In this document: positions 11,772 through 23,596 of the stretch, piece by piece
Layout: each line of letters opens with the position of its first letter
Numbering within the stretch: position 1 is the first letter of the stretch
Source of the DNA: Takashimella koratensis
Taxonomy: Eukaryota > Basidiomycota > Tremellomycetes > Trichosporonales > Tetragoniomycetaceae
Direction: 5' to 3'
DNA: 64,000 nucleotides
Assembly: GCA_003116875.1 (NCBI GenBank)
Contig: BCKT01000008.1
Location: 1,200,322-1,264,321 of the forward strand
Program-made: the position numbers and the translations under genes
The notes under the pieces: generated by a model
Seen by the model: only the letters and a program-made list of their open reading frames with translations
The model's database searches: none
Told to the model about the DNA's origin: nothing

Positions 11772-13985
11772 CTACTCGGCATCCTTGATCGGGGTTGGGT
11801 GGCCGTGCAAGTTCTCGTACGCCTTGTACACTTTATCATCGACGAGATCTCCGTCGGACTTTTGCTTCTCCCACGTATACCTCTCCCCAAACTTGCCTTC
11901 CCTCTGAGCGACGATCTGCAAGGCAAGAACCTTTGAGTTAACCCTTGCTCCCGCGAGTGCGCCGACTAGGAAGAAACAGTTGGGGATCCCTGATTCTCTC
12001 GCGACTCCACGGATCTCGCCCTCTGCGTCCAGGCCCCAGACAGGGTTGAAAGTCTGCGCATAGTGCTCGCCCACCGTGGCCCGGACCATATCGGGGAACC
12101 CAGTGTAACCCGTCGCGAAGACGACAATGTCAAACTTCTCCTCGCTGCCGTCTTTGAACTTGACGACTTTACCGGGCTGGAAAGAGCTGATCTCGCCTTG
12201 CTTGACCTTGATCTTGCCGTCGACGATCATCTCCGACCCGCCGGTGGAGTAGTAGTACCCTCCCGCCTTCTCGAGCGCCATCATGATGAACCCGCTCTCC
12301 TCTGGACCCGACCACGTCTTGAATCCCTTCGCTGCGAGCCCATCAAGCAGCTCCCCGTCGGCAACAGTGAGGTCCTTGATGATTCGCTTGTGGAAGAGCT
12401 TGACCACGAACTTGGGGTTGGACTCGCCGAGTCGGTCCTGGAAGTCGAGGTTGGCAACGCTGTTCTCATTGTACAGCCCGCTGACCATCATTTCCTGGCC
12501 CTTGTCGACAGACATGACGAATGTTGGAGTGCGCTGGAGCATGGTAACGTCGACACCGTTCTGCGCAAAGTCGACCGAGATATCGTGTCCCGACGTGCAT
12601 GCACCCACAACGAGTGCCTTTTTCCCTCTCCAGTCGGCACCAGTGGCGTGTTGGCTCGAGTGAACCGCCGAGCCATCCCACTCTGCCTGGCCAGGGAAAG
12701 GTGCGGGCATCTTCGGCTGACCTCCACCTAGACCCGTGGCGAGGACGACGTGGGAGACACTGAACTGCCTCTCCTCCACCCGCCCATCCAAGTGCTGCCG
12801 CACAAGCGTGACGTCCCACTTGTTGGTCGCCGGGTTGAACGCCGACCGCTGCGGGTCGATAGTTGTCTGCGTCCACACATTGAGCTCAAGAACCTCGACA
12901 TAAGATTCGAGGAAGTTGGCGAGCTTGCCGGCCGGAGTGAAGAGGGGCCAGGTCTTGGGGTATTGCATGAACGGAAGATGGTTGGCGTGCACGGGGTCGT
13001 GCAAGGACAGGGAGCTGTAAGGGTTAGCTGGATAGTCTTGAGGGCAGGCGTCAAGAAAGTGGAAGGGCTAGCTTGGGAGATGACTCACCGGTAGCGAAGG
13101 CGCCAGTTATCACCAACTCGCTTGTAGGTGTCGATAACGAGAGCGTCGACACCCATAGTCTTAAGTTGAGCAGCGGTAGCCAAGCCGTTGTGGCCACCAC
13201 CAACTAATAATCTGTTAGCCTCTTCTCTCTTTCCGAACAGTATTCCCAACTCACCAATGAGCACATCGGGCGAATGGTTCTCGTAGGCAGCTTCCTCTGT
13301 CCTCCTCTCATCGTACGACAACTTATCATTGTGTGTGCCCCTGATTCGCTTGCTCCCAATCTTGGGATCGGCGCCAGCGACGCTCTCCAGCATCGTGAAG
13401 ACGGTGAAGGCGAGCCAGGTGTTGTCCTCCCAGACCAGCCGGGTGACACCGTAGCCCGAACCGAGGGAGGTGTCGAAGGTGAAGTGGAAGGCAAGCCAGG
13501 TGACATCTTCCCAGGGGTTCTCGATGACGGGGGCGCCGGAACCAGTGGCGAGGTTGAAGTTGCGCGCTTTGGTCACGGGAAACGTGGCCTGTAGTGGAAG
13601 CGTCAGCATGTTCTGCCACCCAACCGTTTTGTGACGCCTTTCCCCCCCGCCCCCCTCCGATATCGGAAATCCGCCACCTCCCCCGCCCCCTGCAAGCTGC
13701 CCACTCTCCTTTCCAATCTGCACTCACACCAGCAGCCTTTCCAACGTTTGCAGTCCTGATCGCCCTAAAGTCCTTGGTGAACGCAATAACGTCACGCCAG
13801 TACCCGTTCGTCACGAAAAGAGACTGGAAGAGCTCTCCGTCGCCCGAGACCGCGGCGCGCGCAAAGGTCTGCAACCATGCGTCGGCGACTGACTGGGGGT
13901 CGAGAGTCGCTTCGTGAGGCGGTTTGTAGCCCGACGCGTGGTTGGGGAGGTCGGTCGGGTGTGGGTGTTCAAGCGGGTAGACCAT
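11772..13985 (-). CDS. flavin-containing monooxygenase with N-terminal NTF2-like domain
   Basis: Four exons (13985-13728, 13588-13255, 13203-13089, 13014-11772) give 649 residues. Residues from about 30 to 165 (DPQSVADAWLQTFARAAVSG ... WRDVIAFTKDFRAIRTANVG ... WLAFHFTFDTSLGSGYGVTR) look like a SnoaL/NTF2-like fold. They are followed by the FAD dinucleotide-binding motif DVLIVGGGHNGLATAAQL, the FMO signature region FPGQAEWDGSAVHSSQH, the NADPH-binding motif ALVVGACTSGHDISVDFAQN, and the C-terminal ATGY box (VVFATGYTGFPD). Known: class B flavoprotein monooxygenases use NADPH and O2 to hydroxylate soft nucleophiles or auxin precursors (YUCCA-like). Substrate unknown. An in-frame upstream ATG at 14108 exists, but 13985 fits the domain better. 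It is divergent from the dehydrogenase gene at 14771, suggesting shared regulation. Confidence 0.9.
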
Positions 13986-14770
13986 GGTGATGGCTTTCGA
14001 CGTTGGGATTGGTCTTGAACTGTGGAATCGGCTGGATTTGGATTGGGGGAGAAATCGAGCTGGAATGGAGATGGAAGGGGCAGAGGAGAGACAAATGACA
14101 CAGAGCACGATTTCTGCTCCATCCCGTCTCCCAGATTTCTTATAACCTCACCATCCTGCTCCAACAACGACGTCGTCCGTGTACGTCCGGTCCGACAAAA
14201 TTCTTGACCAGCGGTTCACGCCGGCTCGGAGCGTTGACCCCGCTCACCAGCGACCATGAAACCACACAGGGGGGGAGAAACACTCCGCGGCGGCTTTCCA
14301 CCGTCCAGTGGACCAGAGAACCCTCCGCGACGGATAGACTTGCACACAAATGGGGAGGACCGGACCCATTTTCACCGCACTGGAGTACATGCTGCCCATT
14401 GCCTTGCTGGACATGTGTAGCGCGGCGGCCTTTCCACGTGTCCCGTAGACTGTTCCGCGAGCGCGCCTGGATCTATCCCCACCCCTCGCGGCGCATTTTT
14501 GGCCCGGGTGATTCAAGCTGGTCGGCCCTCGATTAACCGACCCCAACCCAGGTTGACTGACATATGCGCGGGTGGACCCACGGCGCGGTCGAGGTCGCCG
14601 TAGCGGCCATGCAGCGGACGTTGGTGAGAATCAAGCGGGGTATGATGTCGTCTCTCCTGCGCGGACGCGGTTTATAAGACAGACAGGCCGCGTTGACATG
14701 TTCGCCCTCTTCGCACCCATCCACTCCGACCCATTGTCACAAGCTCCAACTCTCACCCCTACTCTCCAAG
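13986..14770. promoter_or_regulatory. divergent promoter of monooxygenase and SDR genes
   Basis: A 785-nt spacer between two start codons facing away from each other. A TATA-like TTTATAAG lies at about 14671-14678, roughly 95 nt upstream of the SDR ATG, and TTATAA at about 14140 on the monooxygenase side. A GC-rich motif, GCGGCGGC(C)TTTCCA, occurs twice (14287-14300 and 14422-14436); the second copy abuts a CACGTG E-box at 14435-14440. Confidence 0.55.
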
Positions 14771-15906
14771 ATGAAGATCTCTGGTAACACCTTTGTGAGT
14801 CTAGGTCCTCTCCCCTCCCAAAGTCGCGACATGCTTCAAGCTCTCGCCAGGTATGTGGGCAGCTCGACTGACTCTCCTAGGTGATCACCGGCGGCACTGG
14901 CGGTATCGGTAGCGGCACTGCCCGCCTCCTCCTCGCGAACGGCGGCAACGTCGCTCTTCTCGACGTCGTCCCTGAAGAGAAAGGCAACGCAGTCGCTGCC
15001 GAGCTCTCACCTGAGGGCAAAGCACTCTACGCCCGGGTCGACATCACCGACGCCGCTGCGCTCAAGATTGCAGTCGACGCCGCGGTCAAGAAGTATGGAA
15101 ATCTGAAGGGCGTCGTGCACTGTGCTGGGATTGCTGTGAAGCGACCTTGGAGCAACGACCTCGTCAACTCCATCGAGGACTTCAAGAAGGTGAGCGAAGC
15201 TACTGGTTTTCCACTCCTGAGATGAAGACAAAAAGCACAAAATGGACTCGTGCTGATACCACCAGATGGTCAACGTCAACGTCATCGGCACCTTTACCGT
15301 CAACGCCGTCGTCGCTGACGCCATCAACGCGCCGTACAATCACCCAGACGGCAGCGAGAAGGAGGCACCGTTCTGGACGACCGACGAGGAGCGGGGTGTG
15401 ATCATCAACTTTGCATCCGCCGCTGCCAACCCGTACTCTCGATGCCTTGCTTACGGTCCTACCAAGACCGCGACCATCGGTATCACCAAATGTAGGTGGA
15501 AAGCAGACTATACGCTTGACCGGCTGTTTTGCTGACTCTCGCTCAGCCATGTCCGACTTCCTCGGCCCCTCTGGTATCCGTGTGGTCTCCATCTCTCCTT
15601 GTGAGTCTCGTGTCTCTCTGGATCCCCAAACTTTCTGCTTCTTCACTGACTTCCGCAGCCATCGTCATCACCGCCCTCACTGCCAACTTCAGCACTTTCT
15701 TCACCGACGACCTCCTCAAGCACGCGACCTTCCCTCGTGTCCCCCTCACTGTCGACCAAATCACCCCGACGATTCAGTACATCATCGAGAACGTGGGTGT
15801 CAACGCCATCGATATCCCAGTCGACGGTGGATGGCGCTTGGTTTCTACCAAGCCAGGCGTCGATGGCGGACCCGACCCGCGTGAGGTCATGCCAGGTCTC
15901 GAGTAA
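14771..15906 (+). CDS. short-chain dehydrogenase/reductase (classical SDR)
   Basis: Five exons (14771-14794, 14881-15189, 15266-15491, 15547-15600, 15659-15906) splice to 286 residues, typical of a classical SDR. The cofactor motif is ITGGTGGIGSGTARLLL, with an acidic residue after the second strand (LLDVV), which favours NAD(H). VHCAGIAV replaces the usual NNAG. The catalytic region is IINFASAAANPYSRCLAYGP followed by TK, i.e. Ser-Tyr-xxx-Lys. The SISPSIVIT segment is the PG-motif equivalent. It resembles the type-10 17-beta-hydroxysteroid/3-hydroxyacyl-CoA dehydrogenase group, but substrate is not determined by sequence. The first exon is only 24 nt. It shares a promoter region with the divergent flavin monooxygenase, so the two may act on the same metabolite. 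Confidence 0.93.
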
Positions 15907-16178
15907 GGGCGACTAAGGTCCATAGGCATATGAGAGTGAGGGTCAGAAGGTGATATGTACGAGGAAATGGACAGTAGCTGTCCCAAGCAACAAAAGAAAG
16001 TCTGCACGTCATGATATTGGTATTTTGCATAGTAGCTGTCTTCCTTCAGCGAATGTGATGCGTCTTGCTCTGTACTGCAAGATGACCTCGCAAACCAAAC
16101 GCGTAAAATCCAAAAGTGTTTCAAGTATCCATGGTGACATTTCTCCCAGCTGGTTGACCAAATTTCCATGTTAAACCA

Positions 16179-19100
16179 CTACTGAAGCTGCGGAAACATG
16201 TTCTCCCACCAGGTCTGCGAACGATTAGCAACTGATTACATTTCGACTACAACCACACTTACCCCAGTTTCGTTAGTATCTCCAAACTCCTGCAGCATCA
16301 TTGCCGGATCCCAGAAGTCGTGAAGCTGTCCATCAACAAGTCAGTGCCTCATATCTCCCATCCTCCAAGTTGATAGCACATACCAATTGCGTCGTTGAGT
16401 CGTTGAAGAGAGCGCCACTCGCTTGGTCTGGCGTCGTGTCCGCGGGAACAATGTCGCTTACTGTCGGTTGACCGCTGAGGACGGGCGGTGAGATCCCGGT
16501 CACATGATACGAGGTAGGCATGAGAGTCTGCGACTGGGGTGAAGACGATGAGATAGTTGTCGCTCGTTGCACGCCCTTGGCCGCGCGCTCTACCAGCCTC
16601 GTGCGCCACCCAATCAAACTGGCGTCGAGCTCGATACTCTGTCCTTCGTTGTATGTCGTTTGATCCGGTGGCTGAGCCATCCGTTCCGCTGCCCTCCGAC
16701 GGAGTCGCATGAGCCATCGGAGATTCTGCGTCAAGCGCGGGGATGTGCGAAGTTGGACCACCGACGAGTATGCACTGATCACTTGGTCCATCTTGCCGAG
16801 AGCGACGGGGGCGAGCACCGTGTGTGGTGATATCAACAGAAGGGTGCCAAAGCTGACAGCGGCGTTGAATGCGTGATACTGTTTCGTCAGCTTGGATGGC
16901 CAAGTCAAACTTACCCAGCACCACCAGTGCCGTGCTGTAACGGCCGGGAAAAGCTCGTACAGCCCACAGACGATTTGAATAAGACACTATTCAAGTCAGC
17001 GCTTGCTCAGCGCCCAGGAGACTCACGTTATTGCGCTCCACAATGGAGAGAAACTGGTGCCCGTATGCCGAATGGGTCGGGTCTTCCGGTCGTTCGGCCA
17101 GCGCACGGATGAAGTACGGTCGGTACAGGTTGATAATCGTCTCCGAGATCATGAGTGAGAGCATGTGCTGAGCGAATGCCTCTCGTACGTTACGCCTGTT
17201 CACAACGGGACTCGACTTTTCCGCCGTTTGGGTGTCCGTGTACACAGAAGGAAGTGCCAGTAAGGCCGGGCGGCAACGTAGTTCGAAAGGGATTTCTCGC
17301 TCCAGCGCGCATCTGATGAGGTCAGGTGAATCATCAAGGAGGTTTCAAGCTGAAGCGACGTACACTTCGTTGTAGAGTTCGTCGGAGCGTGCAAGACCCG
17401 GTTCATGGACGGACAATGCAGTGTGGAGGACCCTTTGATTCAGCCCAGGACAACATATTCACGTACGCGTCAGAGATCTTGGACAGTCGGAATTTGAATT
17501 TATGGTAGTCGCTGATATCCGTAGGAAACGAGGTATCGATATAGTCTGAAGTCAACGACACCCTGCCGAGTCAGTTCATGTTTTCACGTTTGACATACGG
17601 TCTAGAGAAGCAGTTTGCCTGGAAGACCTCGGCGGAGTGTAGTTCCCAGAACACCCTCCTCCGTTCTTCAACAACAAGTGGAGGGAGATTCCAACGCGCC
17701 CCGTCGCGATGAAGTCCCATCCGCTTGATCAGCGACCAATACTAAAGCTTATACGTACAGCTTGGGCGATGCGCATTGCCAGACCCCAGAGTGGCCACGC
17801 AGAGTCACCGTCTCGACCCTTGTCCGTTTCCCTGTTACTATAAGCACAAGTTCTCACTCATTTACCCTAGTTTCGCAGCTCACAAATGAAAATGAGCCAT
17901 GATCGTCTACACTGTCAGCATGTACTCTTCGTGAAGCATCTTACCAATGTCTGAACGCCGGACATGGTGTTGTGCGTCATGAAATTGCCCTTGACAAGGC
18001 AATCGCGGGCGTACGCGCAGTACTCTTCTGCGATATAGTCGTCTGTCGGCAACTCGAGGTTGTGTAGCGCACCCATTGCAAAGACGATATACAAAAGCGC
18101 GAGCTGTTGGGGATCTGGTTTCTCGGTAGGCATCGGTTCTCCCCATGCCGTACGTGTATTGGGGTAAACTTTGTCCAGAATCCCTCGTAAGTCAGGGCGA
18201 GCAATAACATTATACCTGATCAGTCAGCAGACGAAAGATCTTGAACTCGGTACTCACGACCATCCAAAGTACCGAAAGTAAGATTCAATGAGACTTTCTG
18301 CGTCCTCGACCGAAGGGAGACCGTCTTTCAGAGAAGATGAAGACGGTGCATTAGCGGCAGGGAAAGGAAAGCTGGTAACGTGGTGAACGATAGTGCGGAC
18401 AGGCGAAGTAGATCGCGAAGCGCCTGCTGTCCGAGGAGAAGGAGGACGAGAAACCTCTACCACTTCTTGCTGTGGAGGTTAGGGACAAGGGTCGTAGTAT
18501 AACCTACGTCTTTAAGCCATTCGCTGGCAGCGGTAGGACCGAGATACTTCGACCGACCACTGTGCGAGATGACCAACGTCCCGTGGCTCTGCTCTGGCCC
18601 GCTTGGTGACGTGTCCGATTCTGATCGTTGGCGCCTGCCAAGGACAGAAGCTCCTCCGTTGGCATCGAATGCAGTGAGCGAAGTGTCGCTGGAGAAAGAT
18701 TGATTGTTGTCGAGAGGAATCGGGGCAGAGTGAGAGATCCCCTGGGTGGTTGAGAGAGGAATTGTCGGGATAATGTAGACTGGGTGGGACTGGGATGTGG
18801 CAGAGCTCCCTTGTGGTTGGGTGATGACAGTGGACGCGGGTACTGCAGGCGGCGGTATCGTAATACGAGATGATCCCTGCCCCGAGCCAGAGGACGCTGT
18901 CGCAGCCACTCCTACACCATTTGAAGGTTGGGCCGTTTCGCCTGCATCTCCAGCGCGCGAAGCGGGCTTGGAAGATTCACTTGCCGACCTTCGCGGCATT
19001 CCTGATTCCAACCTCTCTCTGCCAGATGGAACCTCTATTCCATGCTTCTCCAGTAGACTTTCCAGATACTCCAGGTGCTGTTTTGTCTCCTCGGTATCTG

Positions 19101-19826
19101 CGTCACCAAGGGTCCTGGATTATTGCGAGCAATGGAAAGGGTAGGATGAAAGAAGGTTTGGTGAATAACCATTGTCAGTGACATGCTCAACGCTTTCAAC
19201 GGTAGGTGTCAGACGCAATCACGGGCGCCATCTTAATCGGCCGCGGAGTCCATCAAAGGCTTCTCAGAGGGCCCAACTCCGCGAGCGATATGAGGGAATG
19301 AAAGGGACCCACCGTTTCTGACCCACGCGAGCCCCGTAGGGGCACAAATGCTGGCAAGATCGCTTCACGCAATTCTGGCATGGTACTGTTGTAGACAGGA
19401 CCGTTAGCGGACCCCGTTACATCCACCACAAGCAGGAGGAGCTTGTTTGATGGTTCAATACACACGCCAGTCTTCCGAAGAAGATGCCGTACAGCCTGCC
19501 ATCGGCGTGGCGGACGCCATGCTCCGTAGCGTGGGGCCTGCCGCCGGCGTCGGAGAAGGGTGTAGGCAGGACCAGCCGACACGCAACACTCACCCGTCCG
19601 GTCACACTTGAGCTTGAGTCGGCGGCATTCTGCGGGTACGGGGCAACACGGTCAGCAACGGTGAGATGGAGTAGGCTCATCGCGGCAGCGGCAGCGGAAG
19701 GCTCAGGCTCATCGCGCCAACACGAGGCAAAGTACGGGGGCAGCGGTACTGACCGGCACAATTGAGATGCTTCGACCGCTTGGCCTTGCGCGGGGTGTCG
19801 TCAGAGGAGGACTCCCTTTTGTCCAT
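16179..19826 (-). CDS. Zn2Cys6 fungal transcription factor (about 860 aa)
   Basis: About sixteen exons. The zinc cluster is spread over three exons: ...HLNCA | [12 protein letters not shown] | [18 protein letters not shown], together C-x2-C-x6-C-x5-C-x2-C-x7-C. A short coiled coil follows ([16 protein letters not shown]), then a Ser/Pro-rich linker, then the fungal-specific transcription factor domain: [78 protein letters not shown]. The protein ends [14 protein letters not shown] ... [11 protein letters not shown], stop TAG at 16179-16181. Known: these are nuclear activators or repressors that bind paired CGG/CCG triplets as dimers, often of the adjacent metabolic gene. It is divergent from an inositol/sugar transporter 857 nt away. 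One intron is about 35 nt. Internal splice sites were read by eye; the domain call is secure. Confidence 0.9.
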
Positions 19827-20683
19827 TGTTCCTACACAGGCTAGGAATCACTGTTTCGTGTTGGGTCGAAAGGTGTTGACGAGGGTGAGGACGATTGAGA
19901 GAAAGAGCGATGAGCGGAGCGGAGTTGTGTATGACGACAAGACGAGGGGAAAGAGTGTGGGGAACCGCTCGGCTTTGCGAGGCAAAGCCCGGGTCAATGG
20001 GACAGACAGAGGAGAGGGAAATGACGGCTAGGAAGGAAAAATCAGGGTCCGCCGCGGATTTGCGATATTAGAAGAACAGCATACAAGCAAGTCAAATCCC
20101 GCCCCGGGCCCTAAAATCGCCCGCGGAGGACCCGTCAGAGTCGGTTTTTAGCGCACTTTGAAGCTGTTTCGCGCGGCAGGTCGCGGCCCACCACGGCCTT
20201 GTACGCCTCCGCCGCGGATCTGGGAAGTGCCTGACCAACTCTAAAGACCCATCACAAGGGCGACCCGGTCCAGGTGTTCACAATGTGACCGGTCATACTG
20301 CCCCTCATGCTAACCCTCGCTAAATGCCGCTCGCTTCCCACTTCTGCCCTTCCTCCTCGCGGCAGGATCAAGGAGGAGGGTGGTGGCGTCGTGCTCTCGT
20401 AAGAAATAAGCCCGACGTTGACGACAGGCTGCGGCGGCAATGGGCCATGGTGGACCGGAGTATCTGAGGAAGGAAAAATCAGTCATGGACATCATCTACT
20501 GTCGCCAGACTTCCGGCGAGTTTCTACTTTGGTTGGCATACAAATAGGAGCCCCCTCTTTGGGACCCCAGACGCCCCATCCTCCTCTCCACATCACCAAC
20601 AGATTGATCACAGTCTGCTCTCGCACACTCAACCCAGCCCAACCACTCCTCTTTCAGCTAGCTACTCCACCACGCTGCACAAT
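19827..20683. promoter_or_regulatory. divergent promoter of Zn2Cys6 regulator and transporter
   Basis: An 857-nt spacer between the two start codons. The 12-mer TCCGCCGCGGAT is repeated exactly at about 20048-20059 and 20208-20219, and another CCGCGG occurs near 20130. CCG/CGG pairs are the recognition units of Zn2Cys6 proteins. The function of these sites is inference. Confidence 0.5.
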
Positions 20684-22783
20684 ATGTCGGCTCCACAGCC
20701 AAAGGTCAAGCGTAACTACTTTTCTCAAGACAACAAGCCGTCCGGACCGGAGCATCTTGAGCACTCGGCTCGCCGAGAGTCAATTGATGACTCATATGTC
20801 GTGGTGAGTCCTCTTGGTCTAGGATGAACACCAGTAGCATGAAGTCAACACCGCTAAACGAGCATCTCAGGACGAGAGTCTCGTTCGTGTTGAGGGTGAA
20901 GAGCAAGTCACCCCTTTCCTCGTCTTCTTGATCCTCGGTGTAAGTCGCAATTCACATTTTCAATCTACCTCCGTCTCGACGTTCACTCACAACCTTCAGG
21001 CGGCACTTGCGGGGTTCCTTTTCGGTTACGACACTGGAATCGTTGGCAGTGCGCTCCCGCTGGTCGGCGACGACCTGGGTCAGACTTTGACCGACTCCAT
21101 CCAGGAGATCATCACTGCTGCAACCACCTTGGGTGCTATCGTTGGTTGCTCCGTCTTGGGTGCCGTTGCGGACAAGATTGGTCGAAAGTGGTGCTTGTTC
21201 ATTGCGGACGTCTTGTAAGTCACCGGTCTGATGCACACACAGATGAAGTCGAGCTGAGTGCATTATATAGCTTCACTGCAGGTGCAATCATCATCGCCAC
21301 AAGCTACTCGGTTCCCCAAATCATTGTTGGACGATTGATTCTCGGCGTCGGTGTCGGCGGAGCCGCCGTTATCTCACCTCTCTAGTGAGTCTGGAACCTT
21401 TGCATGATTAGAGCTTGTACTGATTTGCTTTAGTATCTCTGAACTTGCTCCGACCGCCGTCCGTGGCCGATGCCTCGGTACCAAGTGAGGCCCGTCTCAG
21501 CTTTCCAACTCAATCACTGATCAACCACTTCTTTAGTGCCTTTTTCATTCCCTTCGGTCAGGTTGTCGCTTCGGCGCTCGGTGCCGCTCTGCAACACGTT
21601 CCCAAGGCATGGCGCATCCTTTTCGCTCTCGGTGTTATCCCTTCCATCCTTCAGCTCTGCCTTTTCCACTGGCTTCCCGAGTCTCCAAGGGTCATGATCC
21701 TCCGCGGTCGTGAGGACGACGCGAAGAGAACTCTGAGCCGAATCTACAACAAGGCCACTCCTGAGATGATCGAGCTCAAGCTCCGTGTCACTCGCCACTA
21801 TGTAGAGGCGACCACTCAACTCCAGCGCGGTCTTTCGTTCTGGGGAAGGTCAAAGCGGATCTGGACTCACAAGCCCTACCGTCGTGCAGTCACTACTGTC
21901 TGCGGTGTCATGCTCTACCAGCAACTTACTGGATTCAACACCTTGCGTAAGTCAATCCATTCAGTTCACTCGGGGTGCAATCGCTAATTTTACATTCAGT
22001 TTACTACTCTGGCACTCTCTTCAGCTTGCTTGGCCTCAAAAACTCCGCGGCGGCTGGCTTGATCCCATCCTGCATCAACGCCTTCTTCGTCCTCGTCGGT
22101 ATGGTCGTCGTTGACAGGGTCGGTCGTCGTCGTCTCATGCTGATGGGTGGCCCCCCTATGATCATCGGTCTCGTCTGGGCCATCCCCGTCGCTTGGTACA
22201 TGACCAAGGATACCAACCATCGATTCGTCAGCGGCGCCGACTACAACTCCGCCCTCGCTGGTAGCCTTGTCGGTGCTATTGCCCTTTTCGTTGTCGGGTA
22301 CGGTTATTCACTTTCTCATTTGGGTTGGTACATGTCCGAGTTCCTCGCCCTGGAAATTCGTGCCACCGGATCCGCTATGGCTACCTGCTGCACTTGGCTG
22401 TCGAACCTCGTCGTCTCCGTCTCTTTCCTCAGCGAGCTCAACACCCTCACTCCTTCTGGAACTTGGGCCCTCTACCTCGGTTTTGTGCTCATTGGCTACT
22501 CGTTTGTTGTGTTCTGCTACCCCGAGTCTAGTAAGTTTCTGACATGGAGACTCTCCCGGGAGAATCAACCGATTGACATACTCTCTCAGAGGGCATTTCT
22601 ATCGACGAAATTGGCCAAATCTACGAACAGGGCTGGGGTGTCAAGCAGTCTGCCCAGCTCCGCGCCGAGAAGATCGCCGCTCTCGGCCGTCTTCACGATG
22701 TGGAAGCCAAGGCTACCACTACTCCAGAAGTTGACAACTCCGCAGACGCATCGGTTCAGCACCTCGAGTTGGACAGCAAGTAA
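20684..22783 (+). CDS. myo-inositol/sugar transporter, major facilitator superfamily
   Basis: Eight exons (20684-20803, 20871-20939, 21000-21214, 21271-21384, 21434-21484, 21537-21946, 22000-22530, 22590-22783) give 567 residues with twelve predicted membrane segments. Sugar-porter signatures: GFLFGYDTGIVGSALPLV in helix 1, GAVADKIGRKW between helices 2 and 3, ISELAPTAVRGRCLG, WLPESPR, QLTGFNTLLYYSGTLF in helix 7, VDRVGRRRLMLMG, and PESKGISIDEIGQIYEQGWG at the end of helix 12. The V-x-S-A-L-P motif in helix 1 and the spacing are typical of fungal Itr-type proton/myo-inositol symporters, which are expanded in Cryptococcus and relatives. Other polyols or hexoses remain possible. It is plasma-membrane located by family. 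The divergent Zn2Cys6 gene is a candidate regulator. Confidence 0.9.
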
Positions 22784-23596
22784 AGCGTTCAGTGTTGACT
22801 CCCGGGCCTTGAATCAAGCGCCTGGGAGAAAGAATAAACGCCTGGGAAAAGGCGTCATGTACTTGTCAGGTCTGTGGCCGAATAGCATATTTTGTGTTCA
22901 GTCGGAGTTTGTAGGATATCGTCGGTATTACCACATGGTCGTGCGGACTTGGCGGTCAGTAGGAAAGGCAAAGTCGATCGATTAGCCACAGGGAACGCTT
23001 TGGAAATGTCATGAAGTTATCTCTTCACCTCCAATACTGTGCCGACTACTGTCCTTCAGGGCTCAATTTAGACTGGATCATCTGCGCCACACAGTGCTTA
23101 TACTCACAGGCAGTCAGGGTGGCCTTCCAGTCAAATGACCGGCCCGGCCTCGACTCTCTTAACTCTCCTTTCTATGTCACCTCCGGACGAATGCAAGTAT
23201 AGACCACGTTGACCCGTCGTGCACGAGGCTCCGCACAGAATGTCCGCACAGGATGTTCGCACTTGTACAGCGACAGCTCTACATGAACGTGGCAATGCTT
23301 ATCTGAGTTCGAATGCTGACTCAGCACAAAGAGCAAATTTGAACCAACGACACCCCTTCAGCCATTCCTCCGTGGCGCATTTCCAAAGACGGGAAATCCT
23401 TCTGACAAGCACCAACCCGAAAACCGACTGCAGACATTGGTCCGATATGAACTCCGCAAGCCAAATGCTCGACCGTCACCTTTTTCCGAGAATCAGTATA
23501 TTGGGAGGGAGAGGAAATCATTCTACGGGATAGAAAGAAACAAGACTATTTTCGTCTCCACAGATTCCAAGCTGCTTCCCCGACACCATCATTACC
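22784..23596 (+). other. intergenic region
   Basis: Spacer between the transporter and the first tandem-family gene. The transporter 3' side contains two copies of a short GCCTGGGA-type element (about 22820-22850). A GAAAGAAACAAG purine stretch precedes the next gene. No gene or RNA was recognised. Confidence 0.5.

Noticed and set aside
12063..12731. 222-residue + strand open frame
   Set aside because: Antisense to the flavin monooxygenase exon.
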